Source: Galeopsis tetrahit (taxonomy: Eukaryota > Streptophyta > Magnoliopsida > Lamiales > Lamiaceae). From it: 64,000 bases of DNA. The notes beneath the pieces are model-generated. The model did no database searches, was not told the origin of the DNA, and saw only the letters and a list, made by a program, of their open reading frames with translations. Shown one piece after another: positions 11,971-23,483 of this stretch (within the stretch, counting starts at the first letter, position 1; every line of letters begins with the position of its first letter). Where the stretch lies: positions 80,159,727-80,223,726 of the forward strand of contig OY776119.1 in assembly GCA_963675135.1 (NCBI GenBank), in the 5' to 3' direction. Position numbers and translations under genes: made by a program.

Positions 11971-12380
11971 TAAGAAGGCCACAGCTAAATGCCACCCCTT
12001 TTCTTATGTTTTTACTTTTTACCCCGAGTTGAGTTCACCCCTATGAAGTATCAATGTATCATCATATACCCTTCTCCGGACAAAGTGGAATAGCTCAAGT
12101 GGTTAGAGCACCACTACCTAGGCCTTAGGTCCTGGGTTCGAGTCATGGGGAGGGGAAAATGGATGGGTATTTAACTTGTAATTAAAAAAAAAATCATATA
12201 CCCTTCTCCACTTACCCACTCTCCCACACACCTTAACTACTGACACACCCCCTTCTCATCCCTCTATTCAAATTTTCCAAATTTCAAAATCCCCACCAAA
12301 GTCACCGTCGACCACCACTGTCCGTCCATCCTCTGTCGACCGGTGTCGCGCCCTACCATTCCCCCCACCCAATGGACATG
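11971..12380 (+). mobile_element. Partial copy of family X, one end only
   Basis: Begins GGCCACAGCTAAATGCC, as at 9305, and shares the following GAGTTCACCCC segment. It contains a C-rich section with CACCGTCGACCACCACTG. No inverted partner end was found. A SINE is inserted at 12078. Confidence 0.4.
12078..12192 (+). mobile_element. tRNA-derived SINE
   Basis: About 115 bp. An A box (TAGCTCAAGTGG, 12091-12102) and a B box (GGTTCGAGTC, 12135-12144) have tRNA-like spacing, and an A-rich tail (ATTAAAAAAAAAA) closes the 3' end. A perfect 17-bp direct repeat, ATCATATACCCTTCTCC, lies at 12061-12077 and 12193-12209, the hallmark of LINE-assisted insertion. The head resembles a tRNA (internal pol III promoter), but no cloverleaf acceptor stem is preserved. 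Confidence 0.88.
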
Positions 12381-13563
12381 ATTTGGTACGGTTTACATTG
12401 AAAAAAAAATAGATTTTTGCATAAACAATATTGCACGAAAATCACGAAATCTTTTAAACGCACTATTGCGAAGTTCAATCATATCAAAATAATTTTATAT
12501 TTTGGATCAATGATCCAACGATATTTAATATGTTTTCTATTGTTAGAAAGAGCGAAGTTGAAAGATCCATAGACCCATTTAAGGAGCGAAATTGTGTCGC
12601 AAGTTGACAGTGGGATTGGTCTCCCGGGATTAGTCGATCCTTGGAACGGATACTCGAGACTTAAAAAAATGGAGTGAAATTGAAAGATATGATGAGAAAT
12701 ATATATGCTAAAACATAAAAAAAAAAAAAAAAAATTTAGACTAAGATGATAGCATAAAACATCAAATTTAAAAATGAAATAAAATGGCGGGAATACTTTA
12801 TATTCAAAACAATACTACATACATATAAAAATTAAGGTTATATTAATTTAATTGGTACCTGTATTATAGGCTAACATGTACATTTCTTTTTATATGATTG
12901 TTGTGAAATTGATTGATTGCAACTTAAAATCCAAATCCAGTTTTTCAAAAAGGTTAAGGCCAGGTTGTATAATAATCAGATAAAAATTCTATGCAGGTTT
13001 CAACTTTCAAGTTCAAAAAATAACTATATTACAAGTTGCAAATTGACATTATAACCCCAAAAATTAGAGTATAACTCATGCGAACCAGGTTTTCATTATT
13101 AATTCCATTCTTCAAGTAATTGTATTTAATATATCTCTCGGTCCATTTTTATAATTTTCATCCGAGTTGGACAAAATTTTATGAAAAACTAATTGTTTAT
13201 ATAAAAAGTGAAAGTTTGAGGATGAAGATAAAATAGAAATATACTAGTGTGCGAGAGTAATATTTACTTTTTAAGAATTTATGTAATCAAACAGTGGAAT
13301 ATATATATGGAGTTTTATGTGTTATTCTTTTCAAAATTTGTGATACTAAATATTGCTTCATATATTAAACATTATTATAGAGTTTAACAAAAAACTTTTG
13401 TTAACCAGGTTTATAAATTTTCTTCGGCCTAAAAGTTAATTTAAATTTGACTCGAAAAAAAAAGTTAATTTAATTAAATCACCCCATTTAATTTATAGTT
13501 AGCAAGCCAAGAATCAATTATAGATCGACCTAAGTATGTATCGATCTTGTTGTATAACTTATA
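12381..13563. other. AT-rich non-coding DNA
   Basis: No gene or element recognised. A 17-A run lies near 12719-12735. Confidence 0.6.
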
Positions 13564-14143
13564 CTCCCTCCACTTTTAATTAAGTGTCATTTTAATAATT
13601 TTCAACAAATTAAGATATATAATCATGGACAATTTTACCCTTCATTAATGATAATTAATTTTAATAGTATTAAATTTATGTTTAGAAATTGAATGTGATC
13701 AATATTGTAGGTGATATTCATGTATACAATAATTAAGGTTTATTCATGATTTATGCTATATTACTATATTTAAAAGGGAAAAGGCTTAAATGCACGGGCT
13801 AGATAGGGCATCAATCAATAGCAGCACACCGCGGCGAGGTGCGAAGCGCATTTCAGGTTCTACCACGAAAGGGTGGGTAAGGCCGAAGCCTAGACACAAT
13901 AATTGTAAGCATCTTCCATCAGCTTGGACAAGGCAATTGGAATAAATTCCCTACAAAGCGGGTCAGAAGTGAGTATCCTTCGATAAAGCACTGCTAAAAG
14001 AATAGCTCAGGCAGGTAAAAAAAATGGAGGGAGTATAATGTATAAGGATAAAATTGTCAAAATTAAAGAAAAAAATGTAGAATGACACTTATTTTAAAAA
14101 TATTAAAAAAGGTAAAATGACACTTAATTAAAAATGGAGGGAG
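13564..14143. mobile_element. Stowaway MITE carrying an insertion
   Basis: Ends CTCCCTCCACTTTTAATTAA and inverted CTCCCTCCATTTTTAATTAA, each followed by GTGTCATTTT, flanked by TA (13562-13563 and 14144-14145). Plant Stowaway elements are usually under 350 bp; this one is 580 bp because of the foreign segment at about 13780-14020 and an apparent second internal end (GGAGGGAGTAT at about 14026-14036). Confidence 0.8.
13780..14020. other. GC-richer foreign-looking segment inside the MITE
   Basis: About 240 bp with markedly higher GC than its AT-rich surroundings (for example CCGCGGCGAGGTGCGAAGCG), no long reading frame and no simple repeats. In texture it resembles plant mitochondrial intergenic or intron DNA, so transfer from an organelle is one explanation; I cannot confirm this without a search. 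Confidence 0.35.
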
Positions 14144-14163
14144 TATACACTACAAAAAAATTG

Positions 14164-14480
14164 AGAAATGGCATCGGGGAAGGCATCGGATCTGCCGTCC
14201 CCAAAGATTAAGGCAACGGCAAAGGGGACGGCAGTGTGCCGATGCCAATATGGTCGATGCCATTTAAATGGCATCGGATCTGGGGAAAACCGTTGCCTTT
14301 TGGCATCGACAGGTCGCCGTTACCAAATGGCATCGGGGCCCACTGTCGATGCCATTTTGCATCGGGGACAGCCGATGCCATTTCGCATCGGGGAAAGCGC
14401 CGTTACCAAATGGCATCGGGGCACTGCCGTTACCAAATGGCATCGGGCCCACTGCTGATGCCATTTTGCCGATGCCTTTT
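14164..14480. repeat. 3' subterminal repeats of the CACTA element
   Basis: More than a dozen copies of a core GGCATCGG or its complement, often as AAATGGCATCGGGG and CCGATGCCATTTTG, in both orientations. In En/Spm such motifs bind the element-encoded DNA-binding protein; here that role is inferred from position. Confidence 0.9.
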
Positions 14481-14499
14481 TATTAAAATTTAAAAAAGA

Positions 14500-14670
14500 C
14501 GAATCTGGGTTTCGAACCCAGGTCGATAGGCCACCAACACCCACCCCCACCGCTGGGCCACCCCATTTTCGCAATTTCTGGCAATTTTCGCGATATCTGG
14601 GGTTCGAACTCGTGACCTCGCGGTCTCGAAGGCTTTTGAGCGCCCCCTGTGTGCCGTTTAGGCTAGGAGC
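14500..14670 (-). repeat. tRNA-like cassette near the CACTA 3' end
   Basis: On the minus strand two A-box/B-box-like pairs follow each other: TAGCCTAAACGGC with GAGTTCGAACCCC, then TGGCCCAGCGGTGGG with GGGTTCGAAAC. A similar unit (CTAGCCCAAACGGCACACAAG then AGATTCGATTCTCG) lies at 22905-22976 inside another element. These look like degenerate tRNA-derived sequence rather than functional tRNA genes. Confidence 0.5.
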
Positions 14671-15298
14671 TTTTAGTCGACATGTTATGAATGCAATTAA
14701 TATATATTCAATTTAATTTGAGTTTTTAATTCTTTAATTAATTCAATTCATTCTAACTTTAATGGTTGCTTATTAAATTATTTATCAAAGCATATCATAA
14801 TTATTTCTAAATTATGTTTTTCAAATTAACTAAATTATGTTTTTCAAATTAAATAATTTATTTACGGTATCAATTATTCACACTATTTAAATTTATTCTA
14901 ATCTTCAATTTACAACATTTAAATTCATTCTAATTTTTTATTTCACAACATTATAATTACATACAACATTGAATATAATTATTTTCACTTATACATTTAA
15001 ATTTATTCTAATCACATCATTTAAATTCATTCTAGTTTTCAATTCACAACATTAAATATATATAATTATTTTCACTTATCCATTTAAAAATATGAATTCA
15101 CTTATCCATATAATTAAAAAAAAATTCATCTATTATAAAATTATTCTCTAGTTCATTTTCAATTAAAATAACATCATATCACAAACAACATTAATTATAA
15201 TCATAATTAGCATGTTCACGTCAATTAAAATAAAAATTAATCCTCAACGTCAATGTAATATAATAACATCACACGTAACAAAGTAATATAAAAATGTA

Positions 15299-17010
15299 TC
15301 ACTCCTCATCACCACCACCATCATCCTTAGTATCATCCCGATCCTGAACCTGGCTACTATCATGAACGTTGTGCGACGGCCTCGGCTCCCCACCTATCCC
15401 ACCCATCTGTCCCATCATCAATGCAAGCTGGTCCTGAAACTCCTTGCGTAAGCGCTCCTCCTGCCGCCGCATTTGTTCCAGTAAGCGCTGCTCTCTATCT
15501 TCATTGACTCTCCGTTCTTCAGCAATAGCATTGTTTATGTCTTCCTGGGTGAATCGTCCATAAGTCGTACCACTTGACGTCTCGCCAGGACCGGAGGAGA
15601 CCCGTCTGTTCTTGCCTACTTGTCCAAGGCCCCTAACACGTCCATGAGACCTGCCGACCTTCTTCACGTACAGTTCAGACATATCGGGTAAAGGTGGGGC
15701 CTGGGAACCATCCTCTGAACTAGGTTCATCTGACGGATCTCTTGTAGTATTATTGGTGAACTCGTCATGTATCTGGTCCTATACGTGCACATTTAAAAGT
15801 GGGTTAATACATTTTCAAGTACAATTAAATATATATTTGTTATATAATGTAATGTATATATATATAACTTACAAGTATATCACCCATATAGCCACAAGTG
15901 TATGTCCCGTTTTCGTAACGGTGGTAATATTCAACTATCTCCCAGTCGTATGCAGGGCGTCCCGTCCTCTCCTCCTGTATTTTGAATCGAAGACATATAC
16001 GAATAAATAAACTAAATAATTAACTAAAATTAATTATATATAATTGACCACAAATACTTACAATGCGCCGTGCGACCTCTGCTGCTCCACGAGCTCCGCC
16101 TTTATGAGTACCATGGCCAGTACCCGGACCTCCAGGCTCGGATAAGCGGTTCTTACGAGCCTGCTCGCTCTTCTTAATTGTTTCGGGATTGTTCCAGTGA
16201 CGAACTAAGGAGTTCCAAACATTCACATCCCACAACGGCCTCTTGTTATCCCTCACCCACGCTTTCTTGATTTTTGATAACATGTTAGTGTACCGAGTTG
16301 CAGCTCTTTGAAGAAAGAGTCTGTACACCTCTGTAGAAGATGTGGCTTTAGGGTCCCACCTGACCTCGGTCTGCAAAAAAAAAAATTAATTAACGAAGTA
16401 ATATAACAAAATAACTAAATGTAAAGTTATTTTATACCTGGAATGTATCCCACCACCGCTGTACCGTGCCGGGTGATACCATAGCCCAGGTGTGTGCACC
16501 AAGCTCCATATTCCGGTACATTATCGATCTGATCGTCCTCGAAATTAAATTTGAAGGCATCAACCTGTTACACGTATTTTATAATAAATAAAAAATTATT
16601 AATAAACATGTTATACATACGTCTAATGAAATTTAAATATAATATACTTACGTATCCCGGTAGATAAACAGTCGGATGCGACTGTCGGGTGCATCAGTCG
16701 ACATGCTGGCCTGTGTCCCGACAGACGGATGTCTAACTGGCGAATGTATCGGTGGAGGGGATTGTTCCTGTGGATGTGGAACCATATGAGGCAACTGAGG
16801 CACCTGAGTGTAATAGGAATTAGGGTTCATTCCGGGCATCTGGGGCAACATTATCCCAGTCATATCGGGCATATACAAACCCTGTGGTGTCTGCACAGTC
16901 GGTGTCTCATCCACCGGCTCTCCTCTACCTCTACCTCTACCTCTACCTCGCCCATGTCCAGAAGAACCCTGACCAGAGCCATATCCAGAACCATGTCGAC
17001 GACCACTCAT
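15299..17010 (-). CDS. Second CACTA gene, Transposase_24-like (TNPA position), 5 exons
   Basis: Exons 17010-16652, 16564-16438, 16370-16062, 15974-15873 and 15778-15299 have GT-AG borders and give an uninterrupted 458-residue frame (1,377 nt). Residues 1-35 are Gly/Ser/Arg-rich (RGRGRGRGR) and residues 35-115 Pro/Met-rich. Exons 2 and 3 hold the Ptta/En/Spm plant transposase domain (TVQRWWDTFQTEVRW, then WNSLVRHWNNPE and GTGHGTHKGGA). The last exon has a charged coiled-coil-like helix (EERRVNEDREQRLLEQMRRQ) and an acidic tail. It follows the transposase gene by 186 bp on the same strand. In En/Spm the second product binds subterminal repeats and helps excision; here this role is inferred from position and domain. 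No lesion seen. Confidence 0.88.
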
Positions 17011-17196
17011 CTGTCAAAATGAACATTAAAACATTATTAACATTGAACATTGTAACAATTAAAAAACATTATATATGAACATCACTGTAACGATTAACAC
17101 TAAAATATAAATAAGGAATATAATTAAGGAATTAATATTTAGATAACATTGTCTAACAATTAATATTTAGATAACATAGTCTAACAATTAACAACA

Positions 17197-20100
17197 TCAT
17201 TCATCTTCAGCTTCATCTTCGTCGTCTTCTTCTCCGTCTTCTTCTCCGTCTTCTTCTCCGTCTTCTTCTTCTTCATCTTCTTCATACTCTGCCATTTCCA
17301 TCATTGTACCGGTGTCATCCGTTAACATGACAGGATCATCATCTACTTGCACAATCATTTGAGTTTCTATGTTATCCTCTTGCCACGCGGGAACTTCATC
17401 TTCAGTAGTATCTTTTGCATCCACCAAGTATCTCGGTTTGACTTTGTAGACAAATATCCAATCAGTACGGGATCCGGGGTATGGACAATAGTAGACTTGT
17501 GTGGCTTGACTTGCTAGTACGAATGGATCGTATCGGCCGTAAGATCGCCTCTGATTAAGCTCCACAAGCTTGTAGTTACGATGAACTTTTGTCCCATTGT
17601 TTGAGGGATCAAACCACTGACACTTGAACAAAACCACTTTCTTCTCGTGGTACCCCTGATAGTCCAATTCGACTACTTCCTCGAGTTTCCCATATAAATC
17701 TTCCTCATCCGCGTCATAGTTTTTTCCCTTGATACAAACCCCACTGTTTGATGTTGCTCTAGATGCACCATAAGCCATGGTGTGGAATTTGTACCCGTTC
17801 ACGTAATACCCTGCGTACGTAAGAACTTGACCAGACGGACCAGCCGAAAGATCGTATAAAAACCTGTCCTCGACGTGATTTATCTTCACCTATATATATA
17901 TATATATATATATATAAGCCGAATTAATGTGAGAATTTCTATAACTTAACACTTTACACAGATCGTTATTTTAGGATAACTTACAATGTCTTCAAACCAC
18001 GACGCAAATCCATCTTGTAGTCTTAAATCTGATTCAGCGGCCGAGAGATTTGGTTGAAGAACTTGAAGTTGTTGCATGAATAGCCTACGTACGATCGATA
18101 TAAGATTAATAAGACATTTCAACACTAAGTATTTGATTGACAAACATTTTGGTCGGATTGACTTACTGAACATATGGCTGCACCTCATCACAATTCAACA
18201 ACACGTACGTATGAGCAACTTTTTTCTCCTCGTCTAAAATCCATCTTTTCTTAGGCTTTCCAAATCGTTTGCCAGGTGCCTTAAATATGGAAAAAGTGCC
18301 CTCGACATACTCGTGTACTTCGTCCCGACCATCGTAATTACGAGGTACATTGTGTATCCTTGTCGTAACATGGTCCTCGAAATAGTGAGAACAAAACATT
18401 GACGCCTCTCTAGTTAAATAGGCATTTGCAATCGAAGCTTCAACACATGCTTTGTTACCCACGCTTAATTTCAAGGTGCGAAGATACCTGATTAAATTTT
18501 AAGAATCGTAAGTTCATATAATTTGAAGAATCGTATGAGAAATTAATTAAATTACCACTCGTATGGATACATCCATCTGTATTGAACTGGACCACACACT
18601 TTTGCTTCATATGCAAGGTGCACAGGTAGATGTTCCATAGAGTTGAAGAAGCTGGGTGGAAAGATACGTTCCAACTTGCACAAGATGATTGGGATATCTG
18701 TTTCCAGTCGAGTCATGTTGTCAACTGTGACGGTTGTAGAAGTCAACTCCTTAAAAAATAGACTAAGCTCAGTGATTGCTTTCCACACAGTGAGCGGCAG
18801 AATTTTGTAAAAAGCAATCGGTAGTAGTCTCTGCATAAACACGTGACAATCATGACTCTTCATCCCATACAATTTCAATTTCGACCAGTCAATGCAATGG
18901 GACATGTTAGACACATATCCATCTGGAAACTTCAACTCACTTATCCACTTACAAACAACATCCTTCTGCTTCTTATCAAGCGAAAAAGAAGCCTTAGGAT
19001 ACTTTGATGTACGTGGACATTTCTTGAGAGAGGGACGACGACAATAATCATTCAGCTCATCTCTTGATTTAGACGTGTCCTTTGTTTTCCCCTCCACATT
19101 CATCACCGTGTTGAAAACGTTATCAAACACATTTTTCTCAATATGCATCACGTCTAAATTGTGTCGTATCAACAAGGTACTCCAATACGGCAACTCCCAG
19201 AAAATGCTTTTCCACTTCCACCCTCCAGAAAGTTTTTTGTTGTGAGCCTCAGCACCATCCTCTGTAACCTTTCTATATCTCAAATGATCAATTTCGTATA
19301 GGAGACTTGCACCCGTTCGAATAGGCGGTGGATCATCTGTGACTACTACTCCGGCCATGAATGCAGTTTTATTCGTTCGCCATGTGTGATTCGGTGGTAA
19401 GAACTTTCGGCGGTTGTCGAACCACGACTGCTTTCGACTTTTATTCAAATAGAATGCATCGGTGTACTCTCCACAATATGGACAAGCAAGCCTTCCGGCT
19501 GTACTCCAACCAGACAACATTGAGTATGTTGTGAAGTCACTAATGGTCCAGATAAGTGCAGCTCGCATCAAAAAGTTTTGCTTTCTAGCAACATCGTAAG
19601 TTTGCACCCCATTTTACCATAAAAATCTCAAATCTGCTATCAGTGGTTGCAAAAACACATCAAGTTTGTCCTTCGGACTTTTAGGCCCGGGCACGAGAAT
19701 CGAAAGAAACATGAATTGATCCTTCATGCATAACCACGGGGGTAGATTGTACGGAGTAAGTATAACTGGCCATGACGAATATTGTTTTCCCGTCATTCCA
19801 AACGGTGCAAAACCGTCTGTGCTCAAGCCCAACCTCACATTCCTAATTTCAGATGCAAAATTAGGATACGAACGGTCCAAATGCTTCCAAGCCAGCGAGT
19901 CTGCCGGGTGACGCATAACACCAGAGTCATCAGAAGCGCACGAGGCATGCCATGTCATATCCTTCGCAGTGGCCTTGGACATGTACAATCTTTGCAAACG
20001 AGGAATTATCGGAAAGTAGAACATCTCCTTAACCGGGCGTTTCTTTTTCAACCGACCATCTACATCAACCCTACTCGGCTTATACCGTGATCGACCACAA

Positions 20101-20858
20101 ATCTTACAAAAATCTAGTTCGCTGTCTGCACCCCAAAATAACATGCAATTCTGTGCACAACAATCAATCCTTTCTACCGGAAGACCCATCCCACTCATCA
20201 AATGTTTGGTGTCGTTAAATTTCTTGGGAACCTTATTTTCGGGAGGACAAATCTCACGAATCAACTCAACAACCTGATTGTATCCCCTTTCAGACAATCT
20301 GTTTTCCGTTTTAATGTTCAACAATCTGGAATTGAATGACAACTGCGAATGAGATTCACAACCAGGATACAAGTCTTGGTCCGCTGCACGAAGCATGTCG
20401 TAAAACTGTGCCGCATTCTCGTTAGGGGGTTCTTCATTAAGTGCCTCCTCTTCCACGTCGATTCCAAAATCAATGTTTGGGCCACCCATTAACTCTTCTA
20501 CCATAGTGTGGTACGAACTAGGTCCCGCTGGGTCAACGTCGTTTGAAGTTGACGCATATTCATTAGTGTTTTGATACGGACGTGGACCCCAAATCTCTTC
20601 CCCGTGATAAATCCAATTATAATAATTCAGTGTAAAACCATTTCGATATAAATGAGATTTCACTTCATTAGGATCTCTATAAGTTTGATTTCGACATCTA
20701 GCTTTCGAACAAGGACACCTAATTTTTCCTTCCCAAATCGAATTCGGATTACTAGTAGCAAATTCAATAAATCCATTTATTCCACTAACAAATCCAGGGT
20801 TCATAATCCCATTCACTAATCTTGGACTATACATCCAACTACGAATTGAATAATCCAT
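17197..20858 (-). CDS. TNP2-type CACTA transposase, 4 exons, one in-frame stop
   Basis: Exons 20858-18556, 18487-18167, 18084-17985 and 17889-17197 all join with GT-AG borders and keep frame: 3,417 nt, 1,139 codons including stop. The N-terminus has the transposase-associated domain with a CPCSKARC cluster (residues 1-90). The central Transposase_21 region has CMLFWG, FCKICGRSRYKPS and PYNLPPWLCMK. A DUF4218-like part follows (about 640-770). Exon 4 holds a DUF4216-like part (YDPFVLASQATQVYYCPYPG) and a very acidic tail. The protein would act in the nucleus, cutting at the CACTA ends. Codon 415 is TAA (19614-19616), directly after RFLW, where the family has an ordinary residue. Without readthrough only the first third is made, so this copy may depend on a relative elsewhere. 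Assignment to the family is firm. Confidence 0.93.
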
Positions 20859-21429
20859 GTCAATCGACGTCTACAAACACACAAACAACCAACGTCTCAT
20901 TTCCAACTCTATTAAAATCAATTAATATAATTCTAATTATATTCTAATAATTATTCTAACACCCTAATTAACAAATAAATTCATATAGACATATAACACA
21001 AATATAATTCTAACACTCTAATTAACAAATAAATTCATATAACTTAATTATTAAAACATACGTACATATAAATACATGCTTATAAACACAACATAATTAA
21101 TTAACAATTTATAAATTCTTACAATTAACACATGCATGCATAAAAATTAACAATTCTAACAATTTTATATATACATACAACATATATGCATATATATACT
21201 AAAACTATATATACACATATAACTTCAAATTTAACCAATGAAAACGAAAAAAATTACCGTAGAAATGCTCCCGTCGAAGTGTAGAATACAAATGGCCAAA
21301 AACCGAGTTCGATCCGCAAACGAAGGTGATTTTTGAGTGGGGATGGCCAAAAACTCGAAGCTTCAATTTGGGGAAGGGGGGTTGCGGCTGTAACGTTCTA
21401 GAAGAGAGGGGGTTTGGCCAATTTATATT

Positions 21430-21600
21430 TAATTAGGGCATCGGGGAAGGCATCGGGCCCACTGCCGATGCCATTTTGCATCGGGGGACCGTTACCAAAT
21501 GGCATCGGGGCCCACTGCCGATGCCATTTCGCATCGGGCATTAAATGCCGTCCCCTTTTCGCATCGGCCGGCCTGCCGATGCCATTTGCCGATGCCTTTT
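21430..21600. repeat. 5' subterminal repeats of the CACTA element
   Basis: Same GGCATCGG/CCGATGCC motifs as at the other end, including the shared phrase CATCGGGGCCCACTG. The short open frames across both blocks in all directions are artefacts of the repeats. Confidence 0.9.
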
Positions 21601-21905
21601 GAGAAATATTTTGTAGTGATATATTAAGAAACAGATAATGCGCACACATATATATAACTCTGAACTAGTCATCCATGAAGCCTCTAGCTTATATATCTTC
21701 ATCCAGCTAATTAGCATCTATTATCATGCCAACGACTTATAATGGAACAAGCTAGATATATACACATTTATCAATTCATTATATTTTCCAACATATGTGT
21801 AACTTTTTTTTTCTCCTTAATTTTCAGATATTAGTTCCATAAAGATTTGCATATAGCTAGATAATTAATTGTGCAAATTTTTATGAGTTTACAAAATATC
21901 ACATA

Positions 21906-23343
21906 CACTATAAAAAATTGCTCAAATAACGAGGGGAGTTAAAGAGGGGGATTTAACCCTTGCTATTTGGCGAGGGATTTAAAGAGGGGCACAAATAAAG
22001 AGGAAATTGGCGAGGGGCGGAATCACACTCGCTAATTAGCGAGTGGAAAAAAGTGCCATCGCCAATTTACGAGCGCGTTGGCGAGGGTACCAAAATCCCT
22101 CGCAAATTGGCGAGGGAAATTAATACCCCTCGCGAAATGAAGAAACCCAGGTGGCGAGGAATTGGTTTTCTGGAAGTTGGCGAGGGCGGATCGAATTAAT
22201 GCCCTGCAGGGAGTATATATATATATACTAATGGTCATATATATATTAATTACTGTAATTAATATATATTTCTGTAATTGTTAGATATAATTAATTAATT
22301 AGGTTAATAGTTAATTATCATTATTTGATTGATTAAATATTTATCTTTTACTTTCAATTTTAATGGTGTATTTATTTTTAAGTTTTGATTATTAATGATA
22401 CTTAATTTTTATTTTTAATGTTAAATTTTTAATTTTAATTATATTGAAGGTATATATATTCAAATAATTTTTACTAACAACAATGATTTAATTACAAATT
22501 TGAAATATATATATATATATATATATTTATGAAGAAAATTAATTAAACATAATTATTGAATAATCATGAATTAAAAAAATGTAATTAGAGAACAAAATTA
22601 AACACAACTAATTATTTGTAACACATAATTTTATAATTTTCCATTTAAAAATAAATATATTAAATATGTTTTGACAATTTAAAAATAAACAAGTAACTTT
22701 AATTTTATAATTGAAAAATAAAATAAACATAATTAATTATTTGTAACACATAATATTATAATTTCACATTTAAAAATAAATATATTAAATGTGTTTTGAC
22801 AATCTTAAAAATAAACAAGTTACTTTAAAGGAAAGAAAGAAAAAACTAAAATTATAATATATGTATATATATATTAATTGCATTCAAAGTATAACGACTA
22901 AAGCTTCTAGCCCAAACGGCACACAAGGAGCGCATAAACACTTCTTGTTCCGGAGGTCCCAGATTCGATTCTCGCGCGGAGGGAGGGGGTTAAATAGAAG
23001 AGGCAGTGGGGTGTTGGGGGGGGGGGGGGTTTCAAACCCAGATTCCACAATTTTTTAAATTAATTAAATTGGCGAGGGTAAAGGCCCTCTTTAATTCGCG
23101 AGTGGGGCCCCCTCTTTAATTGGCGAGGGGGGTGCGCCCTCTTTAATTGGCGAGGGGGGTACGCCCTCTTTAATTGGCGAGTGGGGCTTCACCCTCTTTA
23201 AATGGCGAGGGTGCCCTCGCCAATAAATTAGCGAGGAGCACTTTGGCGACGGCGACTGCCCCTCCCCTATGCTGTCGCCAAAACGCTTAAAGAAGGCAAT
23301 TCCCTCGCCTTTGCCCTCTTTAAATGGGCTGTTTTTTGTGGTG
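21906..23343. mobile_element. Non-autonomous CACTA-like element with GGCGAGGG repeats
   Basis: The left end is CACTATAAAAAATTG; the right end inverted is CACCACAAAAAACAG, so the terminal CACTA is mutated on the right. Flanking triplets ATA and AGA differ by one base. Both ends carry many GGCGAGGG, CCCTCGCC and CTCTTTAATTGGCGAG repeats, distinct from the repeats of the larger CACTA element. The inside is AT-rich with no gene; it includes an approximately 125-bp tandem duplication (about 22610-22830), a tRNA-like unit at 22905-22976 and a 12-G run at about 23018-23029. Confidence 0.72.
22610..22830. repeat. Imperfect tandem duplication of about 125 bp
   Basis: Two copies of an AT-rich unit, each with CATTTAAAAATAAATATATT followed by TTTTGACAAT and AAATAAACAAGT. 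Confidence 0.8.
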
Positions 23344-23415
23344 AGAAATGTATCAGAAGATTACTATATATACTGTATATGGCTTCCAGGCGTTTTCGTG
23401 TAATAAAAGAACTCA

Positions 23416-23418
<3 letters not shown>

Positions 23419-23481
<63 letters not shown>
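23419..23481. repeat. (TA)n microsatellite
   Basis: About 62 bp of pure alternating TA, the longest dinucleotide run in the window. Shorter AT runs lie at 17891-17917 and 22507-22527. Confidence 0.97.

Positions 23482-23483
<2 letters not shown>

Larger units (their letters stand above)
14148..21618 (-). mobile_element. Complete autonomous-type CACTA (En/Spm) transposon
   Basis: The left end is CACTACAAAAAAATT (14148) and the right end inverted is CACTACAAAATATTT (21618), with a 3-bp target duplication ATA at 14145-14147 and 21619-21621. Both subterminal regions are packed with GGCATCGG/CCGATGCC motifs. Between them are a TNP2-type transposase gene and a second spliced gene, both on the minus strand, so the 5' end of the element is on the right. 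The 14671-15298 and 20859-21410 stretches are AT-rich non-coding flanks of these genes. The 7,471-bp length is normal for CACTA elements. It landed beside the TA end of the Stowaway MITE. Confidence 0.97.

Noticed and set aside
14168..14574. Several overlapping open frames of 60-96 codons on both strands
   Set aside because: All arise from the GGCATCGG subterminal repeats of the CACTA element; frames are open in every direction because the repeat lacks stops.
14505..14660. Functional tRNA genes
   Set aside because: Only A- and B-box-like strings are present; no acceptor stem or anticodon arm can be paired.
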